A stretch of 64,000 nt of DNA from JACDAN01 sp035711385 (GCA_035711385.1 DASTCG010000026.1:1-64000); one strand, 5' to 3'. Counted from the first letter of the stretch, positions 23,248 to 32,113 are shown. Notes: a model not told the origin generated them from the letters alone. Made by a program: numbers and translations.

Positions 23248-23981
23248 CTGCTGCCGAAGCGCCGCTGGCGCGCCGCGTACTCGGCAACGGCCTCGCGGAG
23301 GTCCTCCGGCCCGAAATCGGGCCAGCGCCGGTCGGTGAAGACGAGCTCGGAGTAGGCGAGCTGCCAGAGGAGGAAGTTCGAGATCCGCAGCTCGCCTGAG
23401 GTGCGGATGAGGAGGTCGGGATCGGGAAGCTCCGGCGCATACAAGTGCAGCGCGACGACCTCCTCGTCGATCTCGTCGGGGCGAAGGCCTTCCGCCACGA
23501 TCTTCCGCGTCGCCTCGGCGAGCTCGGCGCGGCCGCCGTAGTCGAATGCGATCCAGAGGTCGAGGCGGTCACGGTCGGCCGTCTCTCGCTCGAGCTCCGC
23601 CATCTGGTCGAGCAGCTCGGGCGCCACTCGGTCACGGCGCCCGACGAACCGGGTGCGGACTCCCTGCTCGGCGAGATCGGGGAGCTCGCGCCGGATCGTC
23701 TCGCCGAAGATCTCCATCAGCGCCTCGACCTCCTCGGGCGGACGGAGCCAGTTCTCGGTCGAAAACGCGTACACGGTCAGCGACTCGATGCCGAGGTCGA
23801 TCGCCGCCTCGACCGTGCGGCGCAGGGCGCGCGTTCCCTCGCGGTGTCCCTCGGCTACGGAGAGGCCGCGGTCGGCCGCCCAGCGGCTGTTGCCGTCCAT
23901 GATGATCGCGACGGCGCGGGGGACCGCCTGAGGCTGTTCGTGAGCCTCAGGGTGACGCCGCAGGCGGGCGAGGATGCCCAC
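23244..23981 (-). CDS. uppS: Undecaprenyl diphosphate synthase
   Basis: A 245-aa cis-prenyltransferase that makes the C55 lipid carrier for cell-wall synthesis. Catalytic D29 lies in IIMDGNSRWA (family usually MDGNGRWA; Gly to Ser at 32), with GHREG, AFSTENW, FDYGGRAE and LIRTSGELRISNFL all present. The 20-residue N-terminal extension is normal for actinobacteria. Confidence 0.96.
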   Translation of the reverse strand: MGILARLRRHPEAHEQPQAVPRAVAIIMDGNSRWAADRGLSVAEGHREGTRALRRTVEAAIDLGIESLTVYAFSTENWLRPPEEVEALMEIFGETIRRELPDLAEQGVRTRFVGRRDRVAPELLDQMAELERETADRDRLDLWIAFDYGGRAELAEATRKIVAEGLRPDEIDEEVVALHLYAPELPDPDLLIRTSGELRISNFLLWQLAYSELVFTDRRWPDFGPEDLREAVAEYAARQRRFGSR

Positions 23982-23988
23982 GCAACTC

Positions 23989-24537
23989 TCAGACTTCCGT
24001 GATCTCGGCTTCCTTGCGCTTCAGGAGCTCGTCGATGCGGTGCACGTGGTCGTCGGTGAGCTTCTGGACGCGCTCCTCCGCGCGGCGCTCCTCGTCGGCG
24101 CCGACGCTCTGCTCCTCCTTGAGATGGTGGATCACGTCTCTGCGGACATTTCGCACGGCGACGCGGCCTTCCTCCGCGATCTGCCGCGCGACCTTGACGA
24201 GCTCCTTGCGCCGCTCCTCGGTCAGCTGCGGGATCGGGAGGCGGATGATCTTGCCGTCGTTCGAGGGGTTCAGGCCGAGGTCGGACTCCTGGATCGCGCG
24301 CTCGATCGCGCTCAGCGAGGTCGGGTCGAACGGCTGGACGGTGAGAAGCCGCGGCTCGGGCACGTTCAGCGTCGCGAGCTGGTTCAGCGGCGTCTGCTGG
24401 CCGTAGTAGTCGACCGTGACCCGGTCGAGGAGCGCGGCGGACGCTCGTCCCGTGCGGATGGTGTTCAGCTCGTGCTGGGTGGCTTCGACGGACTTGTCCA
24501 TCCGGGTCGTCGCGTCCTTGAGGAGATCGTCGATCAT
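23989..24537 (-). CDS. frr: Ribosome recycling factor
   Basis: A 182-aa two-domain protein that splits post-termination ribosomes with EF-G. The N-terminal motif LNTIRTGRASAALLDRVTVDYYG and C-terminal VRNVRRD and DEERRAEERVQKLTDDH are typical. Full length. Its start overlaps the pyrH stop (ATGA). Confidence 0.97.
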   Translation of the reverse strand: MIDDLLKDATTRMDKSVEATQHELNTIRTGRASAALLDRVTVDYYGQQTPLNQLATLNVPEPRLLTVQPFDPTSLSAIERAIQESDLGLNPSNDGKIIRLPIPQLTEERRKELVKVARQIAEEGRVAVRNVRRDVIHHLKEEQSVGADEERRAEERVQKLTDDHVHRIDELLKRKEAEITEV

Positions 24538-25289
24538 GTGGTGGCTCCGGTCGTGGGTGTCGAGATGATCGTGCCGACGCGCTCCCCGAGCGCAACCCGC
24601 CGGATGTTGCCCTCGGCGAGCGCGAAGACGTAGATCGGAAGCGCATTGTCCATGCAGAGCGAGAGGGCCGTCGTGTCCATCACGCGCAGGCCGCGCTCGA
24701 TCGCCTCGAGATGCGTCAGCTCGGGCAGGAGCGCCGCCTCCGGCTCGCTCCGTGGATCGCCGTCGTACACGCCCTCGACGGCGTGCTTCGCCATCAGGAT
24801 CGCCTCCGCGCCGATCTCGAGCGCGCGCAGCGCGGCGGCCGTGTCGGTCGTGAAGAACGGGTTGCCGGTGCCCGCGGCGAAGATCACGACACGGCGCTTC
24901 TCGAGGTGCCTGATCGCGCGCCGCCGGATGTACGGCTCGGCAACCTCGGACACGTGGATCGCGGACAGGACGCGCGTGTGCATGCCCTGCCGCTCGAGGA
25001 CGTCCTGGAGGGTGATCGCGTTGAGCACCGTGGCGAGCATCCCGCCGTAGTCGGCGGTCGCCCGGTCCATGCCCTCGGCCGCCGCCGTCATCCCGCGGTA
25101 GATGTTCCCGGCCCCCACCACGATCGCGACCTGCACGCCGCGGTCGTGGATTTCCTTGATCTCCCGTCCGATCCGCTGGAGCTCCGGGAGGTCGACGCCG
25201 TACTCCTGGTCTCCCATGAGCGCCTCGCCGGAGAGCTTCAGCAGTACGCGACTGAAGACCGGCCGCGCGCCGTTCGAGTCAGCCGCCAA
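24534..25289 (-). CDS. pyrH: UMP kinase
   Basis: About 251 aa, amino-acid-kinase fold; phosphorylates UMP to UDP. RVLLKLSGEALMG is the N-terminal ATP site, VVGAGNIYRG and GTGNPFFTTDTAAALRA are diagnostic, and YDGDPRSEPEA follows. There is no ATG or GTG before the conserved RVLLKLSGEAL; the only candidate is TTG 25289, which overlaps the tsf stop by 11 bp. Confidence 0.95.
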   Translation of the reverse strand: MAADSNGARPVFSRVLLKLSGEALMGDQEYGVDLPELQRIGREIKEIHDRGVQVAIVVGAGNIYRGMTAAAEGMDRATADYGGMLATVLNAITLQDVLERQGMHTRVLSAIHVSEVAEPYIRRRAIRHLEKRRVVIFAAGTGNPFFTTDTAAALRALEIGAEAILMAKHAVEGVYDGDPRSEPEAALLPELTHLEAIERGLRVMDTTALSLCMDNALPIYVFALAEGNIRRVALGERVGTIISTPTTGATT

Positions 25290-26079
25290 GGGCGTACCGG
25301 GCGAAGTCGAGCACCTCGGCGTCCCGCTCCTCGAGCACCTGGCCCACGGTCTTCCCGCTCTCGTGGATCCATTCCTGGTCGAGGAGGACGGTCTGCGCGA
25401 AGAACCGCTTGCGAAGCATCCCCTCGACGATCTGCGGTCGCACCTGCTCGGGCTTGGACTGCACCTCGTCGGAATTCTCGTAGATCGCGCGCTCGCTCTC
25501 GATCTCATCGGCGGGAACGTCGTCGCGGCTCCTGTAACGGGGAGCCGCGAACGAGATGTGCATGGCGAGCTCCTTCGCGAGCCCGGCCGAGCCGCGGATG
25601 TTCACCAGCACCCCGATCTTGTTCGCCGGCGGGTGCACGTAGGCGGCGATCGTCTCGTCGTCAGTGCGCTCGAAACGGGCAGCGCCCCGGAACGCGATGT
25701 TCTCGCCGATCTTCCCGACGAGCTGGACGCGCTCGTCCTCGAGCCGCTCGAGGGCGTCGGGGCCGTCGTGGTCGACCGCCTCGAGCGCCCTCTGGGCGAA
25801 GGCGACGAACTCCTCGTTCTTCGAGACCGGCTCCGTCTCGCAGCCGACCGCGACCAGCGCTCCCCGGTTCTCGTCGACCCGGGCGAGCACGATTCCCTCG
25901 GTCGTCTCACGACCGGCGCGCTTCCCCGCCTCGGCCATCCCGCGCTCGCGCAGGAGCCGCTTCGCGGCCTCGAGGTCGCCTCCGGTCTCCTGGAGGGCGC
26001 GCTTGCAATCCATCATCCCGGCGCCCGTCTCCTCGCGCAGCTGCTTGACGAGCCCGGCTGGAATCTCGGTCGTGCTCAC
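25279..26079 (-). CDS. tsf: Translation elongation factor Ts
   Basis: A 266-aa guanine-nucleotide exchange factor for EF-Tu. UBA-like N-terminus (LVKQLREETGAGMMDCKRAL), core motif GRETTEG, NEEFVAFA and the C-terminal module (GMLRKRFFAQTVLLDQEWI) are present. The GTG start overlaps the rpsB stop (GTGA), the usual rpsB-tsf pair. Confidence 0.97.
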   Translation of the reverse strand: MSTTEIPAGLVKQLREETGAGMMDCKRALQETGGDLEAAKRLLRERGMAEAGKRAGRETTEGIVLARVDENRGALVAVGCETEPVSKNEEFVAFAQRALEAVDHDGPDALERLEDERVQLVGKIGENIAFRGAARFERTDDETIAAYVHPPANKIGVLVNIRGSAGLAKELAMHISFAAPRYRSRDDVPADEIESERAIYENSDEVQSKPEQVRPQIVEGMLRKRFFAQTVLLDQEWIHESGKTVGQVLEERDAEVLDFARYALGG

Positions 26080-26957
26080 TGGCTTTCCCCCTCCTCGGCG
26101 GGCGCTTCCTCCGCCGGCGCCTCGGCGGGCGCTTCCTCCGCCGGCGCCTCGGCGGACTCGGTCTCGGCAGCGCTCTCAGCCTGTGCCATCGGCTCGTGCT
26201 CGACGGGCGTCTCGTCGGCCGCCGGCTCCGCCTCGACCTCGCGCTGGCCATTCTGCTCGAACTCCTGGGGGGTCGCGCCTTGCTTCCCGGCCTCGATCGC
26301 GTCGCCGATCGCGCGTACGATCAGGCTGCAGGAGCGGATCGCGTCGTCGTTGCCGGGGATCACGAGGTCAACCTCGTCCGGATCGCAGTTCGTATCGACG
26401 AGGCCGATGATCGGCAGGCCGAGCCGCCGCGCCTCACGGACCGCGATCGCCTCTTTGCGCAGGTCGACGACGAAGAGCGCGTCGGGCTGGCGCTTGAGGT
26501 CGGCGACGCCGCCGAGGTTCGCCTCGAGCTTCTCCAGCTCGCTGAGCATCGTCAGGCGCTCCTTCGCCGGGAGCAGGTCCAGCTGGCCCTCCTCATTCAG
26601 CCGCCGCAGCTCGTGGAGCCGCTCGATCCGGCTCGAGATCGTGCGCCAGTTCGTGATCAGCCCGCCGAGCCAGCGGTGGTTGACGTACGGCATGCCGACT
26701 CGCTTGGCGGTCTCCTCGACGGCGTCCTGGGCCTGCTTCTTCGTGCCGACGAAGAGCACGGTGCCCCCCTTCGCGGCCAGGTCGCGGGCGAAGTCGCAGG
26801 CCTGCTCCAGCAGGTCGGACGTCTTCTGCAGGTCGATGATGTAGATGCCGCCGCGCTCCGTGAAGATGAAGCGGCGCATCTTCGGGTTCCAGCGGCGCGT
26901 CTGGTGGCCGAAATGGACGCCGGCCTCCAGCAGCTCTCGCATCGAGACAGCGGGCAT
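26076..26957 (-). CDS. rpsB: 30S ribosomal protein S2
   Basis: A 293-aa S2 protein. MRELLEAGVHFGHQTRRWNP starts the conserved core, which ends near residue 230. A further 60 residues form an acidic Ala/Glu/Pro-rich tail (QAESAAETESAEAPAEEAP) that is missing from E. coli S2 and is built on a short DNA repeat. First gene of the operon; AAGGGGG precedes the ATG. Confidence 0.97.
   Translation of the reverse strand: MPAVSMRELLEAGVHFGHQTRRWNPKMRRFIFTERGGIYIIDLQKTSDLLEQACDFARDLAAKGGTVLFVGTKKQAQDAVEETAKRVGMPYVNHRWLGGLITNWRTISSRIERLHELRRLNEEGQLDLLPAKERLTMLSELEKLEANLGGVADLKRQPDALFVVDLRKEAIAVREARRLGLPIIGLVDTNCDPDEVDLVIPGNDDAIRSCSLIVRAIGDAIEAGKQGATPQEFEQNGQREVEAEPAADETPVEHEPMAQAESAAETESAEAPAEEAPAEAPAEEAPAEEGESQ
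26093..26155. repeat. rpsB: 27-bp tandem repeat in the rpsB tail
   Basis: Two exact 27-bp units (26093-26119, 26120-26146) and a 9-bp partial third encode APAEEAPAE-type repeats at the S2 C-terminus. The unit length is a multiple of three, so copy-number change keeps the frame. Confidence 0.85.
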
Positions 26958-27081
26958 GTGGGTCCCCCTTGGGTCTGGTTGACGTGTGCTTCAGCCGGCG
27001 GGACGAGCGTGGAACCGGTGGCAAGGCACCGGCACCGACCACGTCGTGGATCCGCCGGGTCGGGTGCGGAACGGGCGGATT
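26958..27081 (-). promoter_or_regulatory. rpsB leader region
   Basis: 124 bp between rluD and rpsB. It contains a TAGAAT hexamer (27084-27079) that could be a -10 element and a hairpin CCGGTG-CCTTGC-CACCGG in the leader. Autogenous control by S2 through the leader is known in other bacteria; here it is only a possibility. Confidence 0.35.
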
Positions 27082-27966
27082 CTAGCGGAGGTCGTCGAGG
27101 TATCGGCCGAGCTCGGGCGGCAGCGGCGACTCGACGTCGATGCGCTCGGTCGTAAACGGGTGGTCGAAGGCCAGCCGGGACGCATGAAGGAACTGCCGGC
27201 CGAGCGCAGGGTCCGGGACGCCGTAGACGGGGTCGCCGACGACCGGGAGCCCGATCGCGGCCAGGTGGACGCGGATCTGGTGCGTGCGCCCCGTCTCGAG
27301 CTCGACGCGGAGGAGCGCGTGCTGACCCAGCGGCTCGAGGAGCTCGAAGTGGGTCACCGCCTCGCGCGGGCTGTCCGTGCTCAGGGACCGGCGGGTCGGG
27401 TCGCGTCGGTCGCGGCCGATCGGCGCCTCGATCCGGCCACGCCTCGAGCGCGGGCGGCCGCGCACAAGCGCGATATACGTCCGCTCGAGGCCGTGCCGCC
27501 GGACGAGCGCCTTCAGCCGCTCGTGGGCCTCCTCCGACCGTGCGACGACGAGAAGCCCGGACGTGTCGCGGTCGAGCCGGTGGACGATTCCCGGCCGCTC
27601 CTCGTCGCCGCCGGCGGCGCCGTGCGCGAGGACGCCGTGGACGAGCGTGCCGGTCGCATGCCCCGGAGACGGGTGGACGACGACGCCCGCGGGCTTGTCG
27701 ACGACGAGGAGGTGCTCGTCTACGTGAGCGATCCGGAGCGGCACGTCCTCGGGCGCCAGCTCGGGCGGCGCCTCCGGCAGCTCGAACTCGACGTCCTCCC
27801 CGCCCTGCAGCCGCCGGCTCTTCGGCGCCTGCCTCCCGTCGACGACCACGTCTCCGCGCTCGAGTAGCCGCTCGGCGGCGGCGCGAGAGCCGACCTCGGG
27901 GAGATCGGCGAGGAAGCGGTCGAGCCGGAGCCCGGCCGCCGTCTCAGGAACGGTGACTCGAGCCAG
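27082..27966 (-). CDS. rluD: RluD-type 23S rRNA pseudouridine synthase
   Basis: An S4-plus-pseudouridine-synthase protein of the RluA/RluD family. The catalytic motif HRLDRDTSGLLV (Asp in RLD) and RTHQIRVHLA are present. The S4 RNA-binding domain (RLDRFLA, then SRAAAERLLERGDVVVDG) lies upstream of the first ATG/GTG/TTG in the frame, which is GTG 27849. From the in-frame TGA at 28012-28014 down to 27849 no ordinary start codon exists. I therefore place the start at CTG 27966 (294 aa). A start at 27849 would remove nearly all of S4. It overlaps the lspA end by 23 bp. Confidence 0.85.
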   Translation of the reverse strand: MARVTVPETAAGLRLDRFLADLPEVGSRAAAERLLERGDVVVDGRQAPKSRRLQGGEDVEFELPEAPPELAPEDVPLRIAHVDEHLLVVDKPAGVVVHPSPGHATGTLVHGVLAHGAAGGDEERPGIVHRLDRDTSGLLVVARSEEAHERLKALVRRHGLERTYIALVRGRPRSRRGRIEAPIGRDRRDPTRRSLSTDSPREAVTHFELLEPLGQHALLRVELETGRTHQIRVHLAAIGLPVVGDPVYGVPDPALGRQFLHASRLAFDHPFTTERIDVESPLPPELGRYLDDLR

Positions 27967-28459
27967 GGGCGTGCCTGCGCGGCTCCCCTTCTGCGAGGAG
28001 CAGCGCGGCGATCAGGATCCCGACGCCGGCGACGATGAAGCTGTCGGCCAGGTTGAAGGCGGGCCAGTAGCGCAGGTCGAGGAAGTCGGTCACATGCCCC
28101 AGCCGGACGCGGTCGATCAGGTTCGAGACGCTTCCGCCCAGCAGGAACCCGAGCGCCACCGGCAGGACAGGGTGGCGTGCGCCCGAGCGGGCGAAGAACA
28201 CGAGCATCCAGGCGACCGCGATGCCGGTGAGCACGATCACCGCGGCCGTCGCCGTCGCGAAGAGGCCGAACGCGATGCCCGAGTTCTGGACGTGGTGGAT
28301 GGAGAGCGGGCCGACGACGTCGACGGACTCGCCGAGGACGAGCTGGGAGGCGACGATCCACTTCGTCGTCTGGTCGGCTGCGATCGAACAGAGCGCGACG
28401 GCCGCCAGGGCGACCCACTGGCTGGTTCCGGCGGCGAGCGAGCGCCGGCCCGCGAGCAC
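27944..28459 (-). CDS. lspA: Lipoprotein signal peptidase
   Basis: A 171-aa membrane aspartyl protease (signal peptidase II) that cuts lipoprotein signal peptides. Four TM helices. Catalytic D125 (GHVTDFLDL) and D139 (FNLADSFI); NSGIAFGLF and GGSVSNLIDR are conserved. GTG 28459 is the first usable start in front of the first TM, but it has no visible ribosome-binding site; the frame is open further upstream. Confidence 0.93.
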   Translation of the reverse strand: MLAGRRSLAAGTSQWVALAAVALCSIAADQTTKWIVASQLVLGESVDVVGPLSIHHVQNSGIAFGLFATATAAVIVLTGIAVAWMLVFFARSGARHPVLPVALGFLLGGSVSNLIDRVRLGHVTDFLDLRYWPAFNLADSFIVAGVGILIAALLLAEGEPRRHAPGSSHRS

Positions 28460-28515
28460 CGGGACGACGCCGTTCGTCGACGACCCGACCCGGACCTCGG
28501 TTGCCCGGGCCTCGG

Positions 28516-28887
28516 TCAGCGTTCCTCGCGGCGTTTGCAATCGATGCAGAGGGTCGCCCACGGCATCGCCTCGAGCCGTTCTTCGGGGATGGGGGCGCCG
28601 CAGTTGACGCACTTGCCGTAGATGCCGTCCTCGATTCGCCGGAGCGCGTCGTCGATCGCCACGAGCAGGCGCTCGTCGTGCTCCTCGAGGGTGCTGCCGA
28701 TCTCGCGCTCCACGGTCTCCGTGGCGGTGTCCGCGAGATGCTGGTCGGCGCTGCCGGAGACGAGCTCCCCCGTCTCCTCCTCGAGCGAGCGGGAGTTCTC
28801 CCGCTGGAGGTTGTCGAGCGCGGCCGTCACGGCCTCGCGTTTCTCGACGAGCAGCGTCCTGAAGTGCTCGACGTCGAGGGTGCTCAT
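28516..28887 (-). CDS. TraR/DksA-type zinc-finger protein
   Basis: A 123-aa protein with a helical coiled-coil N-terminal part (acidic, about 1-88) and a C4 zinc finger C93-x2-C96 ... C114-x2-C117 (KCVNCG, LCIDCKRR). In the DksA family such proteins bind RNA polymerase through its secondary channel; this short actinobacterial type lacks a clear DxxDA tip, so a role with ppGpp is uncertain. Its start overlaps the next gene's stop (ATGA). Confidence 0.85.
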   Translation of the reverse strand: MSTLDVEHFRTLLVEKREAVTAALDNLQRENSRSLEEETGELVSGSADQHLADTATETVEREIGSTLEEHDERLLVAIDDALRRIEDGIYGKCVNCGAPIPEERLEAMPWATLCIDCKRREER

Positions 28888-29156
28888 GCAGAGAGTCTCC
28901 GTTCCGCCTCGGACGGCTCGATCCCGGTGACCTCGACGACCTTGTCGCGAGACCGGTGGCCCGAGACGAGGCGGACATCACGCGCGTCGACGCCGAGCCT
29001 GCTCGCGAGGAGCTCGAGCGCGGCGTGGTTCGCGCGCCCGCGCTCCGGCGGGGCTGTCACGCGCAGCTTCCAGCCCTCGCCGTGACGCCCCACGACGCCG
29101 GGGCTCTTCGAGCCAGGGACGACGCGTAGCCGCAGCCGTGTTGCACCCCCTGCCAC
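28884..29156 (-). CDS. DUF167 (YggU) family protein
   Basis: A 90-aa cytoplasmic protein with the DUF167 pattern RLRLRVVPGSKSPGVVG, then LRVTAPPERGRANHAALELLA and VSGHRSRDKVVEV. Molecular role unknown; it commonly sits in the yggS-sepF-yggT cluster, as here. Confidence 0.9.
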   Translation of the reverse strand: MAGGATRLRLRVVPGSKSPGVVGRHGEGWKLRVTAPPERGRANHAALELLASRLGVDARDVRLVSGHRSRDKVVEVTGIEPSEAERRLSA

Positions 29157-29165
29157 GTTCAGATT

Positions 29166-29624
29166 CTAGGCGGCGGCGGCTTCGTCCGGGGCGTCGGCCG
29201 GCGCCTCGTCGCCGCCGTCGATCTCCTCGGTCGCCGCCAGCGCCGCCCGAAGCCCCTCGCGGAGGCGCCTGACCTCGGTCAGCAGCCGCTCGCGCTCCGC
29301 CGCGGCGGCGAAGGTGATGCGACGGGCCTCGGCGTGCGCCTCGGCGACGACGAGCTCCGCGTTCCGTCGCGCCTGGTCGCGCTGCTCCTCGGCGGCGGCC
29401 TCGGCGGAGACCAGCGTCTTCCGGAGCAGCGACTCGAGCTCGCGATGCCGCCGGAGCTCCTCCTCGAGGTGCTCGACCCGGTCGGCCAGCTCGGCGCGGC
29501 CCCGCCAGACGTCCTCGTAGCTGTCGGCGATCTCGTCGAGCAGCAGCTCGACGGCGGCGCGCCGGTAGCCCCACGGCCCGCGCGGGATCGGGATGTGCCG
29601 GATCTCTGTCGGTGCCAGTCCCAT
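29166..29624 (-). CDS. divIVA: DivIVA-like cell-division / growth protein
   Basis: A 152-aa protein with the DivIVA N-terminal membrane-binding module in divergent form (PTEIRHIPIPRGPWGYRR, then LLLDEIADSYEDVWRGRAEL) and a long coiled coil (about 45-135), ending in an acidic Ala-rich tail. DivIVA (Wag31) gathers at curved membrane and steers polar growth or division. Context between yggT and DUF167 is classic. Shorter than Wag31. Confidence 0.85.
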   Translation of the reverse strand: MGLAPTEIRHIPIPRGPWGYRRAAVELLLDEIADSYEDVWRGRAELADRVEHLEEELRRHRELESLLRKTLVSAEAAAEEQRDQARRNAELVVAEAHAEARRITFAAAAERERLLTEVRRLREGLRAALAATEEIDGGDEAPADAPDEAAAA

Positions 29625-29634
29625 CTCTCACCAC

Positions 29635-29949
29635 CTATCCGAATTCGCCCAGGATGCGGATGACGAGACCGCTGACGATCCACAGCACGAAGATGGCCAC
29701 GATCGGAGAGATGTCCAGCGGCCCGAGCGGCGGGATGAAGCGTCGGAAGATCCGCAGATAGGGCTCCACGACGTCGTACAGGAAGCGTTGGATCCGGTTC
29801 AGCCAGATCGAGTACGGCAGGCGCACCCAGGACATGAGGATGTACGCGAAGATCAGGAGGAAGTAGACGAGCGTGAAGACCTGCACGAAGTTCTGGGCGG
29901 CGTCCACCCAGTCGGCGAGCAGCATCGCGACAGCGCTCACTGCACCCAT
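29635..29949 (-). CDS. yggT: YggT-family membrane protein
   Basis: A 104-aa membrane protein with helices at about 20-40 and 80-100 and the central amphipathic segment SWVRLPYSIWLNRIQRFLYD followed by VEPYLRIFRRFIPP, diagnostic of YggT. Linked with SepF and division in Gram-positive bacteria; exact role unknown. Confidence 0.92.
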   Translation of the reverse strand: MGAVSAVAMLLADWVDAAQNFVQVFTLVYFLLIFAYILMSWVRLPYSIWLNRIQRFLYDVVEPYLRIFRRFIPPLGPLDISPIVAIFVLWIVSGLVIRILGEFG

Positions 29950-29964
29950 GCAGCGCAGTTCGTT

Positions 29965-31935
29965 CTAACCCCTCGGTTCCCTCCGCTGCGAGGGATCGAG
30001 CGCAGCGGGCAGCGGGCGGTCGTGGACGACCGCGAGCGTCCTCGTGGGGCGGGTGAGCGCCACGTACAGCTCACGGAGGCCCTGACCGCCGAGCGCCTCC
30101 TCGACGATCGAGGCCGGTTCGACGACGACGACGTGGTCGAACTCCATGCCCTTCGCCTCGCGCGGCGTCAGCAGCGGGATGCGAGTCTCGTCGAAGAGCG
30201 AGGGCGTCTCGCCGCCGCGCAGCGACGCCGGGACGATGAGCGCGAGCAGCCCCTCCTCTCCCGCCAGCCTGGCGGCCTCCTCGAGGGCCAGGGAGAACAC
30301 GGGCTCTCCGTGGAGGATCCGCGGCGGCTCGGCCCCCACTCGATACGCCACCGGCGGCTCCGTGTCCGGTGCGATCTGCTCGAGCAGGGGGAGGGCGAGC
30401 GCCATGATCTCGCGCGGTACGCGGTAGGCGTGGCGAAGCTCCTCGGTCGCGGCGTCGCCTCCGCCCGGGAGGTGCGGCAGCAGCTCGCTCCAGGCGTCGT
30501 AGGGGACCGGACCGGTTGCCTGCGCGATGTCCCCGAGGACCGTGAACGAGCCGACGGCGCGGCGGCCGATCATCCGGAGCTGCATCGGGGTGAGGTCCTG
30601 CGCCTCGTCCACGATCACGTGTCCGTACGCCTGCGGCGGGCCGTGGAGGAGCGCCCGCGCCTCGTCGACGAGCGGGAGGTCGGCCTCGCTCCAGCCGCGC
30701 CGGGAGCGTGCCAGTAGCGCCTGCTCGTCGGGCTCGAGCACGCCTTCTGAGAGGGCGGCGAGGCGTTCCCGCGATGCGAGTACCTGGCGGACGACCTGCT
30801 CCGGCCTGGGCGCCGGCCAGACGCGGTCGAGGAACCGGTTCAGCGTTCCTCCTCTCCTGAGTGCCCGTTCGACGTCGTCGGCGGCCAGGAACGCGCTTCC
30901 CCCGAGGCGCTCGCCGTAGCGCTGGTAGAACCGGCGGAGGAGGCCCATGCGGAAGTGCTCGCGTGCGGCCGTCGACAGGCCGCGCTCCTCGCGCGCGTCG
31001 GCGACGAGCGCCGCGATCTCCTCCTCCCTGAGCCGGATGAGCACGCCGCCGAGACGGAGTGCGAGCTCCTCCGGCCGCGGTTCGACCCGCGCCTCGGCCG
31101 CGCGGCGGACGACCTCTGCGATCCGGACGTCCGCCTTGAGCCGTTGCACCTCCAGCGGATCGGAGCGGGTCACCTCGACGCCGTCGACGAGCTCGCCCAC
31201 CGCGCGCTGCTCCACGCTCTCCTCGCCGAGCGCGGGCAGGACGTGCGAGACGTAGTCCATGAACGTCGGGTTCGGCCCGACGACGAGCACACGCCGCAGC
31301 TCCTCCTGGTGCGTGTAGAGCAGGAACGAGGCGCGGTGCAGCCCGACGGCGGTCTTGCCCGTTCCCGGGCCGCCCTGGATGACGAGCGGAGGACGCGGGT
31401 CGCGCGCGATCAGCCCGTACTGGTCGGCCTGGATCGTCGCGACGATGTCCCGCATCCTTGCTTCCCGGGCCCGTTCGAGCTCCTCCAGGAGGAAGTCGTC
31501 GACCGAGGCGACGGCGTCGGCGATCGAGCCGTCCAGGGCCTCGTCGCTCACGTCCAGCAGCATTCGGCCCCGCGTCCGGAAGCGGCGGCGGCGGGTGACT
31601 CCGTGCGGCTGGGCAGGCGTCGCCGTGTAGAAGGGGCGGGCCGCCGGCGCCTGCCAGTTCACGACGACGGGCTCGCCGCCCTCGTCGTGTACCCAGCGGC
31701 GGCCGACGTACGTCGGGTCGATCGTCGTCTCGACGTCGATCCGGCCGAAGCAGAGGCTCTGCTCGGCGTCGGCGAACGTCTGCAGGCGGCGAACGTTCCA
31801 GGCGTCGAGCGCCTCGCCGGCAACGTCGTCGAGCGCGGCGTCACCGGAGCGCACGAGCGCCTCGCGCATCCGGTCGAGGCACGCGTACGCGTGGTCGAGA
31901 TATTCCTGCTCAGCGGCGACTTCGGGGTGGGCCAC
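29965..31935 (-). CDS. helD: HelD/UvrD-like ATPase
   Basis: About 656 aa, superfamily 1 helicase fold. Walker A GGPGTGKTAVGLHRASFLLY (about 205), Walker B VDEAQDLTPMQ and C-terminal motifs (TPREAKGMEFDHVVVVEP, LYVALTRPTRTL). N-terminal coiled coil. It matches HelD, which does not unwind DNA but pulls stalled RNA polymerase off DNA; actinobacterial HelR versions also relieve rifampicin. GTG 31935 is the likely start. It interrupts the sepF-yggT gene pair and has its own upstream region with two hairpins. No rifamycin-associated element was found by eye. Confidence 0.85.
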   Translation of the reverse strand: MAHPEVAAEQEYLDHAYACLDRMREALVRSGDAALDDVAGEALDAWNVRRLQTFADAEQSLCFGRIDVETTIDPTYVGRRWVHDEGGEPVVVNWQAPAARPFYTATPAQPHGVTRRRRFRTRGRMLLDVSDEALDGSIADAVASVDDFLLEELERAREARMRDIVATIQADQYGLIARDPRPPLVIQGGPGTGKTAVGLHRASFLLYTHQEELRRVLVVGPNPTFMDYVSHVLPALGEESVEQRAVGELVDGVEVTRSDPLEVQRLKADVRIAEVVRRAAEARVEPRPEELALRLGGVLIRLREEEIAALVADAREERGLSTAAREHFRMGLLRRFYQRYGERLGGSAFLAADDVERALRRGGTLNRFLDRVWPAPRPEQVVRQVLASRERLAALSEGVLEPDEQALLARSRRGWSEADLPLVDEARALLHGPPQAYGHVIVDEAQDLTPMQLRMIGRRAVGSFTVLGDIAQATGPVPYDAWSELLPHLPGGGDAATEELRHAYRVPREIMALALPLLEQIAPDTEPPVAYRVGAEPPRILHGEPVFSLALEEAARLAGEEGLLALIVPASLRGGETPSLFDETRIPLLTPREAKGMEFDHVVVVEPASIVEEALGGQGLRELYVALTRPTRTLAVVHDRPLPAALDPSQRREPRG

Positions 31936-32063
31936 GACGTCCGAGCGTACTCGGAGACCCGGGCCCCTGCTGGCAGGCGACACGCAGGTCAGAGCCTGGA
32001 ACCCCCGAGCGCTTCTCGGCCGCGCGCCGCGACAGCGGCGCCCACCCTCGCGGGTCTGGAGTG

Positions 32064-32113
32064 GCCGAAAGTCGTGAGACTTTTCGGCGAAAACCAAGCC
32101 GTCAGGCTTGGTT
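32064..32113 (-). terminator. Two hairpins after sepF
   Basis: AACCAAGCC-TGAC-GGCTTGGTT (32113-32092) is followed by TT; the sepF stop TGA lies in its loop. A second hairpin GCCGAAAAGTC/GACTTTCGGC occupies 32087-32064. The T run is short, so termination may be partial. Confidence 0.55.

Noticed and set aside
31936..32101. Rifamycin-associated element upstream of helD
   Set aside because: No 19-bp inverted repeat of that type could be found; only the hairpins after sepF are present.
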